Positions 52,801 through 61,800 of a DNA stretch of 64,000 nt are shown in pieces. The notes under the pieces were generated by a model. That model saw only the letters and a list, made by a program, of their open reading frames with translations, did no database searches and had not been told where the DNA came from. Within the stretch, counting starts at the first letter, position 1, and each line of letters begins with the position of its first letter. The position numbers and the translations under genes were made by a program. Origin of the DNA: Actinomycetota bacterium (GTDB taxonomy: Bacteria; Actinomycetota; Thermoleophilia; Gaiellales; F1-60-MAGs149); the NCBI GenBank assembly GCA_026392355.1, contig JAPLCF010000043.1, positions 1-64,000 on the forward strand, given 5' to 3'.

Positions 52801-55800
52801 CGTGCACGGGTGCGGCGCAGACGTTCGCTGTCCCGGCCGGGGTGACGGCGCTGCGTGTCGACGCCTACGGCGCCCGCGGCGGCGCCTCCACGAATTCGGT
52901 CGGCGGTTTTGGCGGCCGGACGCAGGGTGTGTTGCCCGTGACGGCGAGCTCGACGCTCAACCTCTACGTCGGCTGTAGTGAGGCGGTCGCTGGATCGTCG
53001 GCCACCGCCGGGTGGAACGGCGGCGGGGTGGGCTACAGCAGCGGCGGCGACGGCGGCGGGGCGACCGACATCCGCACGGTCGGCGGCGCGTGGAGCCTCA
53101 ACACCAGTCTTGCCTCGCGTACATGGGTCGCCGGCGGCGGTGGCGGCGCTGGCAATCAGGGTGCGGGCGAGGATGGTGGTGCGGGTGGTGGTCTGACGGG
53201 TGGTCAGGGTCTGACGCTCAATACGCCACCGTCGTACTTCGGTGGCTATGGCGGTACGCAGGTGGCGGGTGGTGTGGGTGGCCAGTGGTCGACGAACGCG
53301 CCGGGCAGCAACGGCTCGTTGGGTACGGGTGGCGGGGCGAACTCGAGTAGTGCCGGTGGTGGCGGTGGCGGCGGCTACTACGGCGGCGGTGGTGGTGCGT
53401 GGAACGCCGGCGGTGGTGGCTCGTCGTACGCGTTGCCGACAGCGTTCGATGTGTCGCACACTCAGGGCTATACCGCGCCGGCTGATGCCGCCGCACCGTC
53501 TGCGCTCAGTGTGGTGCCGGGCAACGGCAGTGTGTCCGTCTCCTGGACCGCGAGCCCGGCCAACGGCCTGGTCGGGTACAAGGTCTACCGCGGCACGTCG
53601 GCGAATCCCACCACGCAGATCGGCGCGCTCGTCCCCGCCGGCACAACGTCGTACACGGATGCGACCGCGGTTAACGGCACGGCGTACCTCTACCGCGTCA
53701 CCGCGGTCTACATCCAGAGCGGGCGGACGATCGAGTCGGCACCGACGACGGACGGCTCGGCGCAGCCGACCGCGACGGGCTCGGCGGCGAGCGTCGTCAG
53801 CGTCAGCTCGCCGTATCCGTCAGGCGTCCTGGCTGCCGGCTCCAAGCTCTGGATCCGCGTCAACTTCTCCAAGCCGGTGACCGTCACCGGCTCGCCGCTG
53901 CTCAAGCTCCAGATCGGCGCGCGTCAGGCAGACGCGACCTACGGCAGCGGTACGGGTACCACCGCGCTGATCTTCTCGTACGTGATTCGCGACGACGACG
54001 CGGCGTCGTGGATCGACGTCGCCAGCACGACGGCGCTGTCGCTCAATGGCGGGACGATCAAGGACGCCGCCACGGCCAACGCCACGCTCACGCTGCCCGC
54101 GCCCGGCACGACGAACTCGCTGTCGGTGGGCCGCTCCTTCCAAGTGCCCGCGAATGCGGGTGGCTACCTCGCGCTGACGTACCCGACCACGACGTTCGTC
54201 ACCGGCGTCGTGGCCTCGGGCTGGCAGGGCTACGACATCGTCGGGTGGGATCCCACGACGATCGCGGGCGCCGCGTACTACAAGGTGTATGGCGGTACCT
54301 CGCCGAATCCCGCTGCCGTCGTCGGCACCGTGCCGATCGGGCTCACCTCGTTCCGACACGCGGGCCTCACGCTCGGCACCACCTACTACTACCGCGTCAG
54401 CGTGGTCGACAACGCGGGCAACGAGACGCCGAAGTCGGCCGAGGCCAAGGCCGCACCCGCCTTCCAGGCGGTCACGAATTTCGGCTGTACGAACGCGGCA
54501 CAGACGTACACGGTGCCGGCCGGTGTGACGGCGATGCAGGTCGATGCCGTCGGCGCGGCCGGCGTCAACTCGTCGAATTCGGTGGCCGGTGGTCTCGGCG
54601 GGCGCGTCCAAGGCGTCATGCCGGTCACGGCGGGTTCGACGTTGAACCTGTACGTGGGCTGCACAGGTTCGACGACGTCGGGTGGTTGGAATGGTGGTGG
54701 GCAGGGGTATGGGTTGGGCGCGGGCGGTGGTGGTGCGACGGACATCCGTGTCGGTGGCACGGCGGTGGCGAATCGCGTGCTCGTGGCCGGCGGTGGCGCG
54801 GGCGCTGGCTACTACGGCGTGGGCGGTGCGGGCGGTGGCCTGACGGGTGGTCAGGGCGCGACGCAGACGCCGAGTACGACGCAGTACGGCGGATTCGGCG
54901 GATCGCAGACTGCGGGTGGCGCGGGTGGTTTTTGGCCGGGCCCGTACACCAGTTCTACAGGTACGCAATCGGTGGGTGGCGGCGGTAACTCGTCGCTTCA
55001 CAGCGGTGGCGGAGGTGGCGGGTACTGGGGTGGCGGCGGTGGCTCGCATAACGGCGCCGGCGGCGGCTCCTCCTACACGACGCCGAGCGCGTACGACGTC
55101 ACGCACACGCAGGGGTATGTGAGCGCCACCGGCAACGGTCGACTGAGCCTGATCGTGCCTGCCACGACGTACGTGACCGGCATGCGCGCGACAGGTTGGC
55201 AGGGTTACAACGCGGTCGACTGGGAGCCGACGACCGTCTTCGACGCCGTCTCCTACAAAGTCTACGGCGGCACCACGCCCGACCCGGCGACGGTCATCGC
55301 CACGCTGCCGATCTCGTCGACCGAGTATCGCCACACTGGCCTGACCTTCGGGACGACCTACTACTACCGCGTGAGCATCGTCGACTCGGCCGGGCAGGAG
55401 ACACCGAAGTCCAGCCAGGTGACGGCGACACCGACGACCACCGCCGTCGTCGGCCGCTACAACTGCACCGAGGCGGCGCAGACCTTTGTCGTGCCGGGCG
55501 GCCTCAACTACCTGCTCGTCGATGCCATTGGCGCGGCCGGTGTCGATGCGCCGAATGCGGTTGCGGGTGGTCTCGGCGGTCGCGTACAAAGCACGCTCGC
55601 GGTCACGCCGGGTTCGACGCTGAATCTCTACGTTGGTTGCACGGGTTCGACGACGTCGGGTGGTTGGAACGGTGGTGGGCAGGGGTATGGGTCGGGTGCG
55701 GGTGGTGGTGGTGCGACGGATATTCGGACGGTCGGTGGGGCGTGGAGTCTTGGCACGAGTGTGGCGTCGCGTGTGCTTGTCGCGGGCGGCGGCGGCGGCG

Positions 55801-58800
55801 CGGGCTACTACGGCACGGGTGGTGCGGGTGGTGGTCTGACAGGTGCTCAGGGCAGGACGCAGACGCCGAGTGCGACGGAGTACGGCGGCTATGGCGGGTC
55901 ACAGTCGGCAGGCGGCGTTGGCGGCATTTGGCCGGGATACGCGAACGGCACCACGGGTACGCAACCGCTAGGCGGTAGCGGAGTGTCGACACGCCAAAGT
56001 GGTGGCGGTGGTGGTGGCTACTGGGGTGGTGGCGGTGGGGCGCATAACGGCGCCGGCGGTGGCTCCTCCTACGGATCAGCCGCGACCTTCGATGCCGTTC
56101 ACACCCAGGGGTATGCGAGCGCCACTGGCAACGGCTCGCTCGTCCTGACCGCACCCACCTCGGCGACGCCAACGGGCGTCAAGGCGATCCCCGGCGATGC
56201 CCAGGTCGTCGTGTCGTGGGATGCGAGTCCTGTCACGGGACTGCTGGGCTATCGCGTGTACCGCGGGACGACGGCGAATCCGACCACGCAGGTCGGGACG
56301 CAATTGGCGGCGACCGCAACCTCGTACGTGGACGCGACGGCCGTCAACGGGACGACGTACACCTACCGCGTCGTTGCGGTCTTCGACTGGAACGGCACGC
56401 CGACGCTGTCGGACTACTCGGCCAACGTGACGGCCACGCCGGCCGCGCAGGTCGCCGGCAACACCGCGACCTTTAACTGCACAAGCGCAGCGCAGACCTG
56501 GACGGTACCGAGTGGCGTGTCGTGGGTGACCGTCGATGCCTACGGTGCCCGCGGCGTGTCGGCGCCGGCTCCCTCATCGCTCGCGGGCGGCGCCGGCGGT
56601 CGCGTTCAAGGGTCCCTTCCTGTCACCGCAGGTTCGACGTTGAATGTCTACGTTGGTTGCACGGGAGCGACGACGTCGGGTGGTTGGAATGGTGGTGGGC
56701 AGGGGTATGCGTCGGGTGCGGGTGGTGGTGGTGCGACGGATATTCGGACGTCGACCACAGTGGCGTCGCGTGTGCTGGTCGCGGGTGGCGGTGGCGGCGC
56801 GGGCTATTACGGCACGGGTGGTGCGGGTGGTGGGCTGACGGGCGGTCAGGGCGGGACGCAGACGCCGAGTACGACGCAGTACGGCGGATTCGGCGGGTCG
56901 CAGACCGCGGGTGGCGTTGGTGGTGTTTGGCCGTCGAACCCCACTGGCTCGACGGGCGCACAGCCGGCGGGCGGTGCGGGTGTCAGCACGCTGAACAGCG
57001 GTGGCGGTGGTGGCGGCTACTGGGGTGGCGGTGGCGGCTCGCATAATGGCGCCGGCGGCGGCTCCTCCTACACGGCATCGAACATCGCTAACGTCACGCA
57101 CACGCAGGGGTACTCGACGGCGGCGGTGAGCCCCTCCGGCCACGGCAAGATCACGCTGACCTGGCAGATCGATACCACGGCGCCGACCGTCACCGGCATC
57201 ACGTCGACTGCCGTCGACGGCACGTACCTGCTCGGTGCCGTCATTCCGGTCAAGGTGCAATTCTCGGAAGGCGTCAATGTGATCGGCACCCCGACGCTGC
57301 AGGTCAATGCCGGTTCGGTGGCGTCGCCGCGTCTCGTCCCGCTCACGTACGCCAGCGGCTCGGGCAGCTCGGATCTGACGTTCACCTACACCGTCGGAAC
57401 GGGTGACAACACGGCGGCGCTCGACATCGCGAGCACGACGGCCTTGGCGCTGGCCGGCGGCACGATCAAGGACGGCGCCGCCATCCGCGGCGCCGGCAAC
57501 GCGGCCACGCTGTCGTGGACGGCCAGCGGCGATCCCGACATCGCGAGCTATCGCATCTACAAGGGCACGTCGGCCAATCCGACCACGCAGTACGCGTCGG
57601 TCCCGCATCCGGGCACGAGCTACACCGACCGCCCGCTGCCGCGTGGCATCACGCTCTGCTACCGAATCAAGGCGATCGACACGGCGGGCAACGAGAGCGC
57701 CTACTCCGCCGACCTCTGTTACACGGTGCCCAACGGCGGTCCGAGCGAGCCGACCGTGGTCGCGGCCGCGACGTCGTCGACGAAGAAGCCGCTCATCACC
57801 GGCACGTCCGACCCCGGCACGACCGTCGCAATCTACGACGGCGCCACGCTGCTGCAGGCCGGTGTCACGGTCGACGGCAGCGGCAATTGGTCGTGGCGTC
57901 CGTCGACCGACCTCACGACAGGCTTCCACGAGTACAGCGCGGTCGCGACGGAGATCTCGACCAGCATCGGTAGCTCACAGTCGCCGGGTGTCGTGCAGGA
58001 AATCATCAGCGGCGACGTCACCCCGCCGACCTTCACCAGCATCACCACCACGACGCCGACCGGCACCTACCGCGCCGGCACCGTGATTCCGCTCGCCGTG
58101 AAGTTCAACGAGCCCATGGACGTCGACACGACCCGTGGCACGCCGCGCATCGCACTCACGCTCGGCGGCACCACCGTGTACGCGCCGTACGCGTCGGGCC
58201 TCGGCACCGACACCCTGGTCTTCAACTACACCGTCGTCTCGCCCAACACGACGAGCGCGCTCGACTACGCCTCGACGACGGCGCTCCAGCTGAACGGCGG
58301 TGCCATCACTGACCTCGCGGGCAACGCTCCGACGAGCCTCGCGCTGCCGGCGCCGGGCGCCGCCGGGTCGATTGCGGGCGTGGCCACGATCGCGATCGAC
58401 ACCACCGTGCCGACCGTCTCGACCTTCACCTGCCCGACGAGCACGCGCACCGCGAGCATCAGCTGCTCGCTGCTCTTCAGCGAGTCAGTCTCCGGCGCGA
58501 CCGCCGCGGCGTTCACGGTCGGCGGCACCTCGACGGGGTGGACGGTCGGCGCGATCACGGGTGCCGGTGCCGGCCCGTACACCGTCACGCTGACCGCACC
58601 GGCGGCGGTCGACGGGACGGTCATAGTGCAGCTCGACGGCAGCCTCGTCGCCGACGCTGCGGGCAACGTCATCGCGAGTGCGGCGACGCCGAGCACGGGT
58701 GCGGTCACCGTCGACGGTACCGCGCCGACGGTCACCTCGTTCACGGGTCCGTCCACGCCGACCAGCGGCACCAGCAAGGCCTGGACGCTCACGCTGTCGG

Positions 58801-61800
58801 AGGCCGTTTCGGGCCTGACGACGGCGGACTTCAGTGTCGGCGGCACCGCCACGGGCTGGACCGTCGCGAGCGTCAGCGGCAGCGGCCCGTACACCGTCAC
58901 GCTCACCGGCAGCTCGCCCGTCGACGGCACGCTCTACCCGATCCTCGCGGCAGGTGGCGTCGCCGATGCCGTCGGCAATACGGCACCGGCGGCGGCGACG
59001 AACGGCGCCACGATCACGCTTGATAACACTGCGCCGACCGCCACCGCCTTCACGGCCACGTCCCCGACCAAGTCGACGACGATTACGTACTCGCTCACGC
59101 TCAGCGAGGCGGTCACGGGCCTGACGACGAGCAGTTTTGCCGTCGGTGGTACTGCCACTGGCTGGAGCGTCACGGGCCTGGCCGGCACAGGCACCGGGCC
59201 GTACACCGTGACGGTCTCGGGTGCCTTGACGACCGCCGGCACGGTGCTGCTGTCGATCACCGGCGGCGCCCTCGCCGATGCTGCAGCCAACGCGAACGCG
59301 ACAATCGCCGCCAACGCCGTCACGGTCGATCGCACGGCCCCCACCGTCACCCTCGTGCCCGCTGCCACGCTGACGAACGGTACGAGCATCGCCTACACCG
59401 CGACGTTCAGCGAGGCCGTTACGGGTCTGACCGCCGGCAAGCTGTCGTTCAGCGGCACATCGGCCGGTTGGGCGATCGGCTCAATCACCGGTTCGGGCAC
59501 GACCTACACCATCAATGCGGTGGGCCCCAGCTCGCCCGACGGCACCGTGATCCTCACACTCGCGCAGAACGCGGTGATCGACGCAGCCGCCAATTCCGGC
59601 CCGGCGATGGCCACGGCGGCAACGACGGTGACCGTCGATCGCAGCGCGCCGACGGTCTCCGCCTTCGCACCGACGACCGCCACGCCGACCAACGCCACGA
59701 GCCTGTCGTACAGCCTCACGTTCTCCGGTCCGGTCACCGGTCTGACCGCCGCCGACTTTGCGCTGACGGGCACCTCGACGGGTTGGACCGTCGGCACGCC
59801 CACGGGCTCCGGTGCGGGCCCGTACACGATCCCCGTCACGGCCTCGAGCCCGACCAACGGCACCGTCATCCTGACGCTGGCAGCCGATGCCGTCGTCGAC
59901 GCTGCGACCAACACGGGTCCCGCCACGGCTCAAGTCGCCTCGACGATCACGATCGACCGCACCGTGCCGACCGTTACCGCCTTTGCCCCGGTCACGACGT
60001 CGCCGAGTAACAGCGGCACGGCCACGTTCTCCGTCACCTTCAGCAAGGCCGTCACGGGCATCACGACGGGCGACTTCTCGGTGCTGACGGCGACCGGCTG
60101 GACCGTCGCGTCGATCGCGGGCAGTGGTACCGGCCCGTACACCGTCACGCTGACAAACGGCGCGCCGGCCGACGGCACACTTGGCCTCCGCATCGCCGCC
60201 GCGGCGGGCGCAGACGCGGCGGGCAACACCGTGCCGGCCGCCAACACCGACGCCTCGTCGACAATCACCATCGACGTGACGCCGCCGTCCTCGACGCCGT
60301 CGATCACGTCCGGTCCGGCGGCTGCCATCAACGTCACGAGCACGACGATCGCCTTCATGGGCGCGGCGACGGGAGAGACGTATCAGTGCCGTCTCGACAC
60401 GGTGACGTACACCGCCTGCACCAGTCCGTACGCGCTGTCAGGCCTGAGCGAGGCCAGCCACACGTTCGACGTGCGTATCGTCGACGCCGCCGGCAACGGC
60501 ACCACGCCTGTGTCGACGACGTTCACCGTCGACACCACTGCACCGACCAGCACGGTCACGATCGCGACCAAGCCGAGCGACCCGGACTCGAATCCGACAC
60601 CGAGCTTCACGTTCAGCGGTGCTGGCGCGGGTGAGGCCTACCAGTGCCGCCTCGATAACGGCTCGTGGGCGTCCTGCGCGACGCCGTACACGACGGCAAC
60701 GCTCGCGGAGGCCGTGCACACGCTCCAGGTGCGGCTCGCTGATGCAGCAGGCAACACTGGCAGCGCGACGGCGCATACGTGGCTGCTCGACCGCACGCCG
60801 CCGTCGAGCGTGCCCACGATTACGAATGGTCCGAATGATCCAAGTGCGGTGGCGACCGCGGTGTTCACGTTCTCCGGCGCCGTCGGCAGCGAGGCCTACC
60901 AGTGCATGCTCGACGCCGGCACGTGGGCGTCCTGTACCTCGCCCTACACGACGGGGAGCCTCGCCGACGGCTCGCACACGTTCAAGGTGCGGCTGGTCGA
61001 CCTCGCTGGCAATGGCGGCACGGCTGCCACATCGACCTGGACGATCGACACGACGCCGCCAGCGGGCACGGCGACGATTACCTCCGGTCCGAGCGGGGAG
61101 TGGGGCAGCACCACTGCCTCATTCGCGTTTACCGGTGCCGCCGGTACCGACGGCTATCAGTGCCACGTCGGCACCGGCGCGTGGACGGCGTGCACCTCGC
61201 CCAAGACGTATGCCGGGCTGAGCGAAGCGGCGCACGTCTTCGAGGTGCGGCTCGCCGACACGGCCGGCAACGGTGGCACGGCAACGTCCCGCTCGTTCAC
61301 CGTCGACGTGACCGCGCCGAGCGGCATCCCGACGATCAGCTCCGCGCCGGCAAACCCCGACAACTCGCCGACGCCGCAATTCGCCTTTGCGGGGGCCGGC
61401 GCGGGAGAGGCGTACCAGTGCCGTGTCGATGCCGGTGCCTGGACCGCGTGCACATCGCCAAACACGACGGCGGCGCTAGCCGAGGGAACCCACACGTTCT
61501 CCGTCCGCCTTGTCGATGCCGCCGGCAACGGCGGGTCCGCCGCGACGTACACGTGGACGGTCGACCTGACTGCACCGTCCAGCGCACCGACGTTTACGAG
61601 CACGCCGCCGAACCCCGATAACCATGCGACGCCGTCGATCGCCTTCACGGGCGCGGGCAGCGGCGACTCCTACCAGTGCCAACTCGACGGTGGCGCCTGG
61701 ACGTCGTGCACCTCGCCGCGCACCGCGCCGACGCTGGCCGAGGGCTCGCACACCTTCAAGGTACAACTCGTCGATGCCGCGGGTAATGCTGGCCCAGCGG

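Noticed and set aside
52275-57929. Several 390-590-codon minus-strand frames inside the giant gene
   Set aside because: They are Arg/Thr/Ala-rich mirrors of the glycine-rich repeats; absence of stops follows from GC bias.
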